From Streptomyces alboflavus (GTDB lineage: Bacteria > Actinomycetota > Actinomycetes > Streptomycetales > Streptomycetaceae): a stretch of DNA of 64,000 nt. The notes beneath the pieces are model-generated. The model searched no databases, had not been told where the DNA came from, and worked only from the letters and a program-made list of their open reading frames with translations. The stretch is from the NCBI RefSeq assembly GCF_000716675.1, contig NZ_JNXT01000009.1:109467-173466 (forward strand), read 5' to 3'. Position numbers and translations under genes: made by a program. This document shows, piece after piece, positions 25,503-33,602 of the stretch; position 1 is the stretch's first letter, and every line of letters starts with the position of its first letter.

Positions 25503-26063
25503 ATGGGGCACGGCGGAAACGTGATCACGGAACTCACCATCGACCACCGCGAAGTCGAAGAACTCTTCGCGATGATCGAGGCCCAGCCGGTCGGCGACGA
25601 GCGGCACCGGAAGCTGGCCGACGAACTGACCATCGAGCTGGTACGCCACTCCGTCGCCGAGGAAGCCCACCTGTACCCGGCGGTCCGCGAGCACATCCCC
25701 GATGGGGACAAGATCGCGGACAAGGAGATCGCCGACCACGCGCGGGTGGAACAGCTCCTCAAGGACCTCGAAGGCCTCCACGCGAAGGAGCCGGACTTCG
25801 ACCACCTGGTGGCCAAGCTGAAACTCGACGTGAGCGAGCACATGCGCGACGAGGAGACCCGGCTGTTCCCGCTGCTGACCGCGGCATGGACGCCCGAGGC
25901 CCTGGACGACCTCGGCGACAAGGTCCGCACCGCGAAGAAGACGGCCCCCACGCGCCCGCACCCCTCCACCCCGTCCACCCCGCCCGGCAACAAACTGCTC
26001 AGCCCCGGCCTGGGGCTTGTGGACCGGGCCCGCGACCTGCTCACGGGGCGCGGCAAGGGCTGA
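25503..26063 (+). CDS. Hemerythrin HHE-domain protein
   Basis: A 186-residue hemerythrin-like four-helix bundle. The di-iron ligands are visible: His in TIDHREVEELF, His-Glu in VRHSVAEEAHLYPAV, His in EIADHARVEQLL, and His-(x4)-Glu in VSEHMRDEETRLFPLL. A Pro/Thr-rich tail (~50 residues) follows. Such proteins bind O2 or NO, or protect against oxidative and nitrosative stress. GGGAG lies before the ATG. It follows the CBS gene in the stress cluster. Confidence 0.92.
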   Translation: MGHGGNVITELTIDHREVEELFAMIEAQPVGDERHRKLADELTIELVRHSVAEEAHLYPAVREHIPDGDKIADKEIADHARVEQLLKDLEGLHAKEPDFDHLVAKLKLDVSEHMRDEETRLFPLLTAAWTPEALDDLGDKVRTAKKTAPTRPHPSTPSTPPGNKLLSPGLGLVDRARDLLTGRGKG

Positions 26064-26081
26064 GCGCGGCCGCGAGACGGC

Positions 26082-26170
26082 GCGGGCTTGTGCTCGCTTC
26101 GAGCAATGACGCGGGGCTTGTGCTCGTTTCAGGCCATGACGCGGGGCCTGTGCTCGTTTCAGGCAATGAG
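26082..26170. repeat. Three tandem 29-30-bp repeats overlapping a stop codon
   Basis: Units at 26082-26110, 26111-26140 and 26141-26170 share the core GTGCTCG(C/T)TTC and end in ...ATGA(C/G). The third unit contains the stop codon of the MerR-methyltransferase gene (26159-26161). They lie between convergent genes and may act as, or derive from, a terminator region. Confidence 0.85.
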
Positions 26171-27274
26171 CAGACGCAGCCCGAGATCCGCCGCCTCGCG
26201 GTCGGCGAGGTAGCCGTTGCGGTCGGCCCACCGGCCGGAGCGCAGGTCGGCGCGGAGGCTCTGGACCGCGCGTCGTTCGGATTCCGGGCCGACCCTCGTC
26301 CATACAGACATCGCGCGGCGGACGTGGTCCGCCAGGTACGCCTCCGGGCGGCGCCAGTACGCCTCGAACAGGCCGTCGGCGCAGTCCCACGGGACGGGTA
26401 CGGGCTCGGTGCGGGCGCCGATCGCGGCGGCCATTGCGGCGAGCGAGGGGAAGTCGGCGAGGACGTCGGTGAATTCGGGCAGGTAGTCGCGGGTGAGCCA
26501 GAACCGGTCCTGCCAGCGGGGCTCGTCGGTGTCGAAGGTGAGCACCACCACGCGCCGGGCGACGCGCCGCATCTCGCGCAGGCCCGCGACGGGGTCGCCC
26601 CAGTGGTGCACGGTGGAGACGGCCATCGCGGCGTCGAAGGAGCGGTCCTCGAACGGCAGGCGCTCCGCGGCGGCGGACACGCACGGCGCCGCGTCGGCGG
26701 GCCGCTGCGCCCGCATGACCGCCGACGGCTCCACCGCGGTCACGTCGCGGTCGACGGGCTCGTAGGAACCGGTGCCCGCCCCGACGTTCAGCACCGTCCG
26801 CGCGTCGCCGAGCGCGTCCCAGATCTGTGCGGCGATGCGCGGATCGGTACGCCGTGTCGCGGGGTAGGCGCCGCCGATCGCGTCGTACAGCCGTGCACCG
26901 AGTACTTCCAGTTGTTCCTCCGGCGTCACCTTCAGTCCCTTCGCCCGCGCGTCAAGTTCCTTGTCGATGGCGGTCACCATGGCGTCGGCGCGGTCGCGCC
27001 GTTCTAGGAGCAGGCCGCGCAGCCGGCGCAGGTGCGCGACCGCGTCGACGGACGCGTCGTCCACCAGCGCGGCGACCTCCCGCAGCCCGAATCCCAGTCG
27101 CCGGTACGCCAGTACCTCCCGCAGCCGCTCCACGTCGTCCGCCGAGTAGGCCCGGTACCCGGCGGCGGTCCGTGCCGACGGCCGTACCAGCCCGATCGCG
27201 TCGTAGTGATGCAGCGTGCGCACGCTCACGCCGGCCAGCTCGGCCACGTGTCCCACAGTCCAGTGATCTTCCAC
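26159..27274 (-). CDS. MerR-family regulator fused to an SAM-dependent methyltransferase
   Basis: A continuous 371-residue protein with two unrelated modules. Residues ~5-125 are a MerR winged helix plus dimer coiled coil (WTVGHVAELAGVSVRTLHHY, then GYRAYSADDVERLREVLAYRRLGF). Residues ~160-290 are a class I methyltransferase (TVLNVGAGTGSYEP motif I, AAERLPFEDRSFDAAMAV motif IV region). TipA-like regulators usually carry a ligand-binding domain here instead. I placed the start at the GTG at 27274 rather than the ATG at 27301, because a MerR-type promoter with its -10 at 27287-27282 lies immediately upstream, making the transcript essentially leaderless. It may methylate the inducer it senses; this is an inference. 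Confidence 0.85.
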   Translation of the reverse strand: MEDHWTVGHVAELAGVSVRTLHHYDAIGLVRPSARTAAGYRAYSADDVERLREVLAYRRLGFGLREVAALVDDASVDAVAHLRRLRGLLLERRDRADAMVTAIDKELDARAKGLKVTPEEQLEVLGARLYDAIGGAYPATRRTDPRIAAQIWDALGDARTVLNVGAGTGSYEPVDRDVTAVEPSAVMRAQRPADAAPCVSAAAERLPFEDRSFDAAMAVSTVHHWGDPVAGLREMRRVARRVVVLTFDTDEPRWQDRFWLTRDYLPEFTDVLADFPSLAAMAAAIGARTEPVPVPWDCADGLFEAYWRRPEAYLADHVRRAMSVWTRVGPESERRAVQSLRADLRSGRWADRNGYLADREAADLGLRLLIA

Positions 27275-27281
27275 GGCACCG

Positions 27282-27312
27282 ACTATGCGGCCTGACGTCA
27301 CGTGAGGGTCAA
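27282..27312 (-). promoter_or_regulatory. MerR-type promoter with a 19-bp spacer
   Basis: On the minus strand, TTGACC (27312-27307) and CATAGT (27287-27282) are separated by exactly 19 bp, the over-long spacing typical of MerR-regulated promoters. The 8-bp palindromes TCACGTGA and TGACGTCA overlap inside the spacer. The predicted start point coincides with the GTG at 27274. This suggests autoregulation. Confidence 0.6.
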
Positions 27313-27572
27313 GGGCCTGCTTCGCGGCTGCAAGAGGCGCAGCCGACGGGCGGGTTCCCCCGACACCGACAGCCGAGGATTGTTGTATGACTCACACAGT
27401 TGGGAGCGATTCCTCGCCATGATGCGGGGCGTCCCGCGCGCTCCCTCGGGTGCGCCGCTGAGCCGCGGATGCGGAATCTCCGGCTCGGCATGGGCATGAT
27501 GTGACGTCCGATGATGGCCGAAGGTGGCCCCTGTGGGGCAAAAGCCCCTGAGCGGCGTGTTTGCATGTGTTG

Positions 27573-29198
27573 ATGATCGCTGACTCGCAGGACATCGCCA
27601 CGCCCCGGACCTACGTGGACCGGATTCTGGAGCACTGGTACGAGGACGAGGGCGCCGAGGCACTCGTCCAGGGGACGCAGCGGCTGACCAGAGGGGAGGC
27701 CCGGCGGCGGCTGTTCGGTCTGGGGCACGCGCTGCGCGGGCAGGGGCTCCAACCCGGCGACGGCGTGGGGCTGTTCCTGGCGAACCGCGTGGACTCCGTC
27801 CTGGTGCAGCTCGCGGTGCATCTCATCGGCTGCCGCGTCGTGTTCCTGCCGCCCGAGCCGGGGCCCGGCGAACTCGCCGCGCTGGTCGAGCAGTCCCGGG
27901 CCCGCGCCGTGGTCACCGATCCGATGTTCGCGCGACGGGCCGCCGACGCCGCCGGGCGCAGCGTCCACGCACCCGCGCTGCTCAGCCTCGGCCCCTGCGA
28001 GCAGGAGTGCGCCGACCTGCTGTCGCTGGCGGCCGAGTGCCCCACGACGCGCCCCGCTGCCGTCCCGACCCCGGGACCGGACGAGGCCGTCACCGTCCTC
28101 TACACCGGCGGCACCCTGGGCCGCCCTAAGCTCGCCGCCCACAGCCACCGGCCCTACGAGATGCTCCTGGAGCCGGTGGCCGACGACCCCGAGGACTCCG
28201 GCACCGCGTTCTTCCCCGCCATGGACCCGGCCACGGACAGGGTGCTCACCGCCACCCTGCTCACGCACGGCAGCGGCCATCTCACCTCGATCCAGGCGCT
28301 GGTGACGGGGTCCGCCCTCGTCGTGCTGCCCGAGTTCGAGGCGGGCGCGGCCCTCGCGGCGCTGCGTGCGGAGCGGATCACCGCCACCATGTTCGTGCCG
28401 CCGATGCTGTACGCCCTCCTCGACCACCCGGAGTGCGTGCCGGGCGTCCTCCCGTCGCTGCGGCGGATCGTCGTCGGCGGCGCGGCCTCTTCGCCCAGCA
28501 GGCTGCAGCAGGCGGTCGAGGTCTTCGGGCCGGTGCTCAGCCAGGGCTACGGGCAGTCAGAGGCGCTCGGCATCGCCTCGTTCGGCGCGGAGGAGCTCGC
28601 CTCGGAGGGAGCCCGGCGGCCCGAGCTGTGGCGCAGCTGCGGTCGCGCGATAGCCGGCACCGACATCGAGATACGCGACACGGACAGCGCGGCGGCGCTG
28701 CCCGTCCGAGGAGTCGGTGAGGTGTGCGTCCGGGGTGAGACGGTGATGCTCGGCTACTACGAGGACCCGGCGCGCACCGCGGAGGCCCTGCACGACGGCT
28801 GGCTGCGTACCGGGGACATCGGCTACCTCGACGCCGACGGCTACCTCTATCTCGTCGACCGCGCCAAGGACATCATCGTCACCGGCAGCACGAGCGACAA
28901 CGTCTACTCCCGGGTCCTCGAGGACTTCCTGCTCACGCTGCCCGGGGTGCGCAACGCGGCGGCGCTGGGCGTGCCGGACGAGGAGTTCGGGGAGGCCGTG
29001 CAGATCTTCCTGGCCACGGCCGCGGGCGCGGACGTCGTCCCGGCGGCCGTCGGCGCGGCGGTGACCGCGGAGCTGGGGGAGCTGTACACACCCCGGAAGA
29101 CGGTCCTGCTCGACGAGCTGCCGACGACCAAGGTCGGCAAGGTGGACAAGAAGGCGCTGCGGGCCGCGTGGACGGGTGACGCGGTGGGCGCGCCGTAG
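27573..29198 (+). CDS. AMP-binding acyl-CoA synthetase / ligase-family enzyme
   Basis: A ~541-residue ANL-superfamily adenylating enzyme. Core motifs are visible but several deviate: the P-loop reads LYTGGTLGRPKLAAHSH instead of (S/T)SGTTGxPKG, A5 is GYGQSEALG, A7 is GWLRTGDIGYLD, and the hinge reads DRAKDIIVTGSTSDNVY. The final Lys motif TTKVGKVDKKAL is intact. It probably activates a carboxylic acid as an acyl-adenylate and transfers it to CoA or a carrier. Starts at 27561 (TTG), 27567 (GTG) and 27573 (ATG) are all possible without a clear ribosome-binding site. It stands alone, with no carrier or condensation gene nearby. Confidence 0.82.
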   Translation: MIADSQDIATPRTYVDRILEHWYEDEGAEALVQGTQRLTRGEARRRLFGLGHALRGQGLQPGDGVGLFLANRVDSVLVQLAVHLIGCRVVFLPPEPGPGELAALVEQSRARAVVTDPMFARRAADAAGRSVHAPALLSLGPCEQECADLLSLAAECPTTRPAAVPTPGPDEAVTVLYTGGTLGRPKLAAHSHRPYEMLLEPVADDPEDSGTAFFPAMDPATDRVLTATLLTHGSGHLTSIQALVTGSALVVLPEFEAGAALAALRAERITATMFVPPMLYALLDHPECVPGVLPSLRRIVVGGAASSPSRLQQAVEVFGPVLSQGYGQSEALGIASFGAEELASEGARRPELWRSCGRAIAGTDIEIRDTDSAAALPVRGVGEVCVRGETVMLGYYEDPARTAEALHDGWLRTGDIGYLDADGYLYLVDRAKDIIVTGSTSDNVYSRVLEDFLLTLPGVRNAAALGVPDEEFGEAVQIFLATAAGADVVPAAVGAAVTAELGELYTPRKTVLLDELPTTKVGKVDKKALRAAWTGDAVGAP

Positions 29199-29219
29199 CG
29201 GGGTGCCCCACCGGCCGCC

Positions 29220-29234
29220 CGGCCCGTCGGGCCG
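29220..29234 (+). terminator. Short GC hairpin after the AMP-binding gene
   Basis: CGGCCC-GTC-GGGCCG (6-bp stem, 3-nt loop), 22 nt past the stop. It is short but is the only candidate before the next gene. Confidence 0.4.
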
Positions 29235-29287
29235 ACGGGAACTGCGCCCGAGCCACGTAACGTCTCGGTCCTGGAACACATGACGGA

Positions 29288-30715
29288 ATGGGGCAGGTGG
29301 GGATGGAGTCGCTCGCGGAGCTGCTGGGAGAGCTGAAGGAGCGGTCCGGGCTCAGTTTCGGAGTGCTGGCCAAGCGGCTTCCCCTCAGCGCGTCGACGTT
29401 GCACCGGTACTGCAACGGCGAGGCGGTGCCGACCGAGTTCGCGGTGGTGGAACGCCTGGCCCGGATCTGCGGTGCGACGCCGCAGGAGCTGGTGGAGGTG
29501 CACCGGCGGTGGGTCCTGGCGGACGAGTACCGGGGGCGGAGAGCGGAAGCCGCGGCGGCTCCTTCGTCCGACGCCGAGGACGCCCTGCGGCCCGCGCGCC
29601 CTCCTCGACCCGCGAACGGCCCGCACCCCGCCGGGTCGAGCGCCCCGGAGCCCGACGCCGAGACCCTGTCCGGCCCGGGCTCCGCACCGCCCCCGGCGCG
29701 CAGGCGCCGCACCCTCGTCCTCGCGGCCGCCGTCGCCGTGGTCGTCGCCGTGGGCTCCCTCGCCCTCGCCCTCAACGGCGGCCGTGACGACGGCGCCGAC
29801 GACGACAAGAGCCGCCGGATCGCCGGGCCCACGGCCCCGCCCGACCTGAGCCCCAAGCCGTCCGATCCAACGGGAAAGAGCGCCGACAAGGACGAGCCCC
29901 ACGGCAAGGGCACGTCCCACGAGACGAATCCGCCCAAGGACCCCGAGGGCGAGGACAGCCCCCGGGACGAGGGCAAGTCCCCCGGGGTGGGCGTGAAGGT
30001 CGCACCCTCCGGCCCGGCCTCCCGGACGGGGAGCCCGCCGCTCGGTGCCTCCCGGGGCGACGGCAAGGGTCCCGCGTCCGGCGACCCCGAGGGCGAGGCC
30101 CCGGGCGCCGCCCTGACGGCGCGCACCAGGCCGTACGCCTACGAATACGAGGACGACTGCGTCGAGAGCTTCCTGGTGAACCGCGCGCCGGACAAGGTGC
30201 CCGCGATGCCCGCGCGGCAGGACGTGCCCGCCTGGGTGGGCGAACTCGGCGCCGTCTCGGCCCGCGAGCAGTACGTCGAGGTCACCGTGCAGGGCACGGG
30301 CGAGGAGCCGGTCGTCGTGAAGGGCATGAACGTCCGGGTGCGGTCCACCGGCGCACCGCCCGCCTGGAACAACTTTCTCGTCGGAACCGGCTGCGGCGAG
30401 GTGGTGGAGACCAAGTACTTCTCCGTCGACCTCGACGCCGCGGCGCCGCGCCTCACGCCGAGGGCGGACCAGGACGACTTCCCGTACAAGGTCAGCGAGA
30501 GCGACCCGCTGGTGTTCTACGTCACGGGCCGCGCCGAGAAGCACGACGTCCGCTGGTACTTGGAAGTGGAGTGGTCCCAGGGCGACCGGCACGGCACGCT
30601 CCGCATCGACGACCAGGGCAAGCCGTTCCGCACCAGCGGTGTGCGGGGGCGCCCCACGTACGAGTGGGGAGGTGCGGGCGAATGGCTCCGGGTCGGCGGG
30701 AGGAACGCCTGGTGA
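29288..30715 (+). CDS. Membrane-anchored XRE-type helix-turn-helix protein
   Basis: A 475-residue single-pass protein. The N-terminus is an XRE-like helix-turn-helix (LAELLGELKERSGLSFGVLAKRL, then LPLSASTLHRYCNGEAVPTEF). A Pro/Ala linker, one transmembrane helix (TLVLAAAVAVVVAVGSLALAL, residues ~140-160), a ~130-residue Pro/Gly/Lys/Asp-rich spacer and a C-terminal ~180-residue extracytoplasmic domain with two Cys (DDCVESF, GTGCGEV) follow. The topology is reminiscent of RodZ: cytoplasmic HTH, helix, external domain. Many actinomycete paralogs exist and their function is unknown. Starts at 29288, 29297 and 29303 are possible. Confidence 0.78.
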   Translation: MGQVGMESLAELLGELKERSGLSFGVLAKRLPLSASTLHRYCNGEAVPTEFAVVERLARICGATPQELVEVHRRWVLADEYRGRRAEAAAAPSSDAEDALRPARPPRPANGPHPAGSSAPEPDAETLSGPGSAPPPARRRRTLVLAAAVAVVVAVGSLALALNGGRDDGADDDKSRRIAGPTAPPDLSPKPSDPTGKSADKDEPHGKGTSHETNPPKDPEGEDSPRDEGKSPGVGVKVAPSGPASRTGSPPLGASRGDGKGPASGDPEGEAPGAALTARTRPYAYEYEDDCVESFLVNRAPDKVPAMPARQDVPAWVGELGAVSAREQYVEVTVQGTGEEPVVVKGMNVRVRSTGAPPAWNNFLVGTGCGEVVETKYFSVDLDAAAPRLTPRADQDDFPYKVSESDPLVFYVTGRAEKHDVRWYLEVEWSQGDRHGTLRIDDQGKPFRTSGVRGRPTYEWGGAGEWLRVGGRNAW

Positions 30716-30996
30716 CGGCCTGTTGCCGAGTCACCGGGGTGCCCGAGTAGGGTCGGAGGCTGCGTGACGGCTGACGGCCGCGTCCTGGCCTCCCGGCCCT
30801 TGCGGGGGCAGATGCGTACGGGACCGTCCCGGCCCCACCCGGGACGGGCCCCGGCGTGCGCGCGTGCGGGAGGACTCCGTGCGCGCCGGGCACCGGGATG
30901 CGGCTCCCGACGTCTCACGGGCAGTACTGCGGGCCCCCGGGTCCGTACCCCCCACACAAAGAGCCGCGCGTGCGCGGCCGCAGATCAGGAGCACCA

Positions 30997-31503
30997 GTGC
31001 AGGGCATCCCCCACATAGCCAGCACACCGCACGACGGGCGTTCGTCGCCCGTACCCCCTGCGCGCGGGGCGCGGCCCACGGGCCGTGACATGACGCCGCG
31101 CGTGCCGTACGAGGCCGCGACACCGCGCGTGCCGTACGAGGCGGCGACGCCGCACGCGGCCCCGGTGACGCGGCACCCCCGGGCCGCCGACCCGCAACTG
31201 CCCGTGTTCATCGACGAGTCGGGCTGGCGCCGACGGGCCCTGCAAGGGGTCGCGGTCGTCGTGAGCTGCGCCTGCGTCGGGTATCTGCTGTTCGTCGGCA
31301 CGCTGATGAGCGGGCTGCTGCGGCCCGTCGGCACGCAGCCGCCGAGCACGAACGAGTCGGTGCCCGCGGGACCCGACACCGGCAAGCGGGCGCAGCGCTC
31401 CGACGCGTCGGGGCGGACCGACGCCCACGCGGACCGCGACAGCCACCGCCGCCCGTCCTCCGGCAGATCCGTTCGACCCCCGGCCGGAGGCCCCGGGCAG
31501 TGA
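30997..31503 (+). CDS. matA: MatA-like membrane protein of the Mat polysaccharide locus
   Basis: A 168-residue protein with a disordered N-terminus (containing the duplicated nonapeptide TPRVPYEAA), one transmembrane helix (ALQGVAVVVSCACVGYLLFVGTL, residues ~82-104) and a polar tail. AGGAG lies 5 nt before the GTG at 30997. Its stop overlaps the start of the fused deacetylase/GT2 gene by GTGA. In streptomycetes matA and matB form exactly this arrangement and produce a poly-N-acetylglucosamine-type adhesive responsible for pellet formation. The symbol rests on gene order and on recognition of MatB next to it; MatA itself is poorly conserved. Confidence 0.65.
   Translation: MQGIPHIASTPHDGRSSPVPPARGARPTGRDMTPRVPYEAATPRVPYEAATPHAAPVTRHPRAADPQLPVFIDESGWRRRALQGVAVVVSCACVGYLLFVGTLMSGLLRPVGTQPPSTNESVPAGPDTGKRAQRSDASGRTDAHADRDSHRRPSSGRSVRPPAGGPGQ
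31093..31146 (+). repeat. 27-bp in-frame tandem duplication in matA
   Basis: Two copies (31093-31119 and 31120-31146) encode TPRVPYEAA twice in the disordered N-terminus; they differ at three synonymous positions, so the duplication is not brand new. Confidence 0.8.
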
Positions 31504-33602
31504 GGCGCGGCGCCGCTGTCCGCCGCCCGCCGCGCGGACACTGGCTCGTGCTCCTCCTCGTCCTGCTGGTGGTCGCCGTCACCCTCCTCTTCGAGGGCTG
31601 GACGACCCACCAGGTCGACGCCGCGCGCACCAAGCCGCCGTGCACCCGGCCGATCCCGCGCGCGGCGGACGACGGGAAGCCGCTGCTCCGGTTCGGCCCG
31701 AAGGGCGTCACCACCGCGGCCATGCCGCCGGGTACCGTCGCGCTCACCTTCGACGGCGGGCCCGACCCGGTGTGGACGCCGCGCCTGCTCGACCTGCTGC
31801 GCAGACACCAGGCGCGGGCGACCTTCTTCGTCTACGGCAAGGACGCCGCCCGGCACCCGAAGCTGCTGCGGCGGATCCTGTACGAGGGCCACGAGATCGG
31901 CTCGTACACCTACAGCGGCGGCGATCTCGGCGTAGCGTCGGCGCTGCGCGCCCGCCTGGAACTGTCGCTCACGCAGACCGCCCTCGCAGGCGCCGCGGGT
32001 GTCAACACCAGGCTGCTGCTGCTGCCGCACACCACGGCCGCGGACACGCTCTGCGGCCCCCAGTGGCCCGCGGCGAAGCGCGCCGCCGAGCAGGGGTACC
32101 TGGTGGTCGCGTCCGACTACAAGGACCGCAAGCCGTGGCGTGGCCTGGTGTCGCAGCACAGCCAGACCGACCTGGGCTACCGCGAGGCGCAGGACCTGCT
32201 GCGGGACCGCCGCGTGCAGCGGTTCACGACCATCAGCGGCGGACTCGGGCGGCCTTCGTTCGTCGACGCGGTCCCGGTCGCCGACGAGGTCAAGGGCGCG
32301 GGTCTGATCTGGTCGAAGAAGCTCGGGCAGGCCTTCCTCACCGTGATGGTGTGGACGCTGACCCTCGCGGGCACGCTCGGCGTCCTGCGGATGCTCCTGT
32401 TCACGGTGTTCGCCCGGCTCCACGTGCGCAGGCTGCACCGGTACCGTCCCGGCGCGCCACGGCTGCGCGAAGTGCGGGACCCGGTGACGGTGCTCGTGCC
32501 CGCGTACAACGAAGAGGCCGGTATCGCCTCCACCGTGTACTCGCTGCTCGCCTCCACCCATCCGCACTTCCAGATCATCGTGATCGACGACGGCTCCACC
32601 GACGCGACCGCCGACATCGCCGAGTCCATCGCCGACGCCGACCCGCGCGTGACGGTGATCCGGCAGCCCAACGGCGGCAAGCCGAGCGCCCTCAACACCG
32701 GCCTGGCGCACGCCCGGTACGACATCGTGGTGATGGTCGACGCTGACACGATCTTCGAACCGGAGGCCCTGGCCCGCCTCGTCCAGCCGCTCGCCCACCC
32801 GGCGGTCGGCGCGGTCAGCGGCAACACCAAGGTCGGCAACCGGCGCAGTCTGATGGGCAAGTGGCAGCACCTGGAGTACGTGCTCGGCTTCAACCTCGAC
32901 CGGCGGATGTTCGAGGTCCTGGAGTGCATGCCGACGGTGCCGGGGGCGATCGGCGCCTTCCGCAGGGACGCGCTGATGGGCGTCGGCGGTGTCAGCGACG
33001 AGACCCTCGCCGAGGACACCGACCTCACGATGGCGCTCTGGCGGGCCGGCTGGCGCGTCGTGTACGAACAGTCGGCGGTCGCCTGGACCGAAGTGCCGGG
33101 CACCCTCAGGCAGTTGTGGCGCCAGCGCTACCGCTGGTGTTACGGCACCCTCCAGTCGATGTGGAAGCACCGGCGCGCGGTGGTGGAGGTCGGCCCCGCC
33201 GGACGCTTCGGCCGCCGGGTGCTGCTCTACGTCACGCTGTTCCAGATCGTGCTTCCGCTGTGCGCGCCGGTCGTCGACATGTTCGCGCTGTTCGGGGCGC
33301 TGTTCCGCGACCCCGTGGAGGCTGCCCTCGTCTGGTTCGGGTTCCTCTCCGTGCAGCTGGTCACCGCCGCGTACGCGCTGCGGCTCGACCGTGAACGGCT
33401 GCGCGTGCTGTGGGTGCTTCCGCTCCAGCAGTTCGTCTACCGGCAGTTGATGTACCTGGTGGTCATCCACTCCGTGACCACGGCACTGCTCGGAACGCGG
33501 CTGAAGTGGCACAGCATGAAGCGCGCGGGGACCGCCGACCCGTATCTGCTCGAAGCGCCGCCCGACGAGACGCGGCGGAGCCTGCAAGGGAGCCGACCAT
33601 GA
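31500..33602 (+). CDS. matB: MatB-like fusion: polysaccharide deacetylase domain plus GT2 glycosyltransferase
   Basis: A 700-residue membrane protein. It has an N-terminal transmembrane helix, a NodB/CE4-like domain (residues ~75-260), two or more helices, and a processive family-2 glycosyltransferase (residues ~320-560: VPAYNEEAG, VIDDGSTD, DxD in MVDADTIFEP, EDTDLTMALWRAGWRV, and the QxxRW equivalent RQRYRWCYGT), followed by C-terminal membrane helices. Such MatB proteins make a PNAG-like extracellular polymer. The GT2 part looks fully active. The deacetylase part has lost its key residues: TFDGGP for TFDDGP, GSYTYSGGDL for GNHTYTHPDL, LLLLPHT for FRPPYG. It is coupled by GTGA and ATGA overlaps to matA and the LCP gene. 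Confidence 0.85.
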   Translation: MRRGAAVRRPPRGHWLVLLLVLLVVAVTLLFEGWTTHQVDAARTKPPCTRPIPRAADDGKPLLRFGPKGVTTAAMPPGTVALTFDGGPDPVWTPRLLDLLRRHQARATFFVYGKDAARHPKLLRRILYEGHEIGSYTYSGGDLGVASALRARLELSLTQTALAGAAGVNTRLLLLPHTTAADTLCGPQWPAAKRAAEQGYLVVASDYKDRKPWRGLVSQHSQTDLGYREAQDLLRDRRVQRFTTISGGLGRPSFVDAVPVADEVKGAGLIWSKKLGQAFLTVMVWTLTLAGTLGVLRMLLFTVFARLHVRRLHRYRPGAPRLREVRDPVTVLVPAYNEEAGIASTVYSLLASTHPHFQIIVIDDGSTDATADIAESIADADPRVTVIRQPNGGKPSALNTGLAHARYDIVVMVDADTIFEPEALARLVQPLAHPAVGAVSGNTKVGNRRSLMGKWQHLEYVLGFNLDRRMFEVLECMPTVPGAIGAFRRDALMGVGGVSDETLAEDTDLTMALWRAGWRVVYEQSAVAWTEVPGTLRQLWRQRYRWCYGTLQSMWKHRRAVVEVGPAGRFGRRVLLYVTLFQIVLPLCAPVVDMFALFGALFRDPVEAALVWFGFLSVQLVTAAYALRLDRERLRVLWVLPLQQFVYRQLMYLVVIHSVTTALLGTRLKWHSMKRAGTADPYLLEAPPDETRRSLQGSRP

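Noticed and set aside
27302..27499. A 65-codon plus-strand frame between the MerR and AMP-binding genes
   Set aside because: No ribosome-binding site, overlaps the MerR promoter and shows no motif; treated as non-coding.
27535..27548. GGGGC-AAAA-GCCCC hairpin before the AMP-binding gene, considered as a riboswitch or attenuator
   Set aside because: Only a 5-bp stem with no further conserved structure; it may help hide or expose the start but cannot be called a riboswitch.
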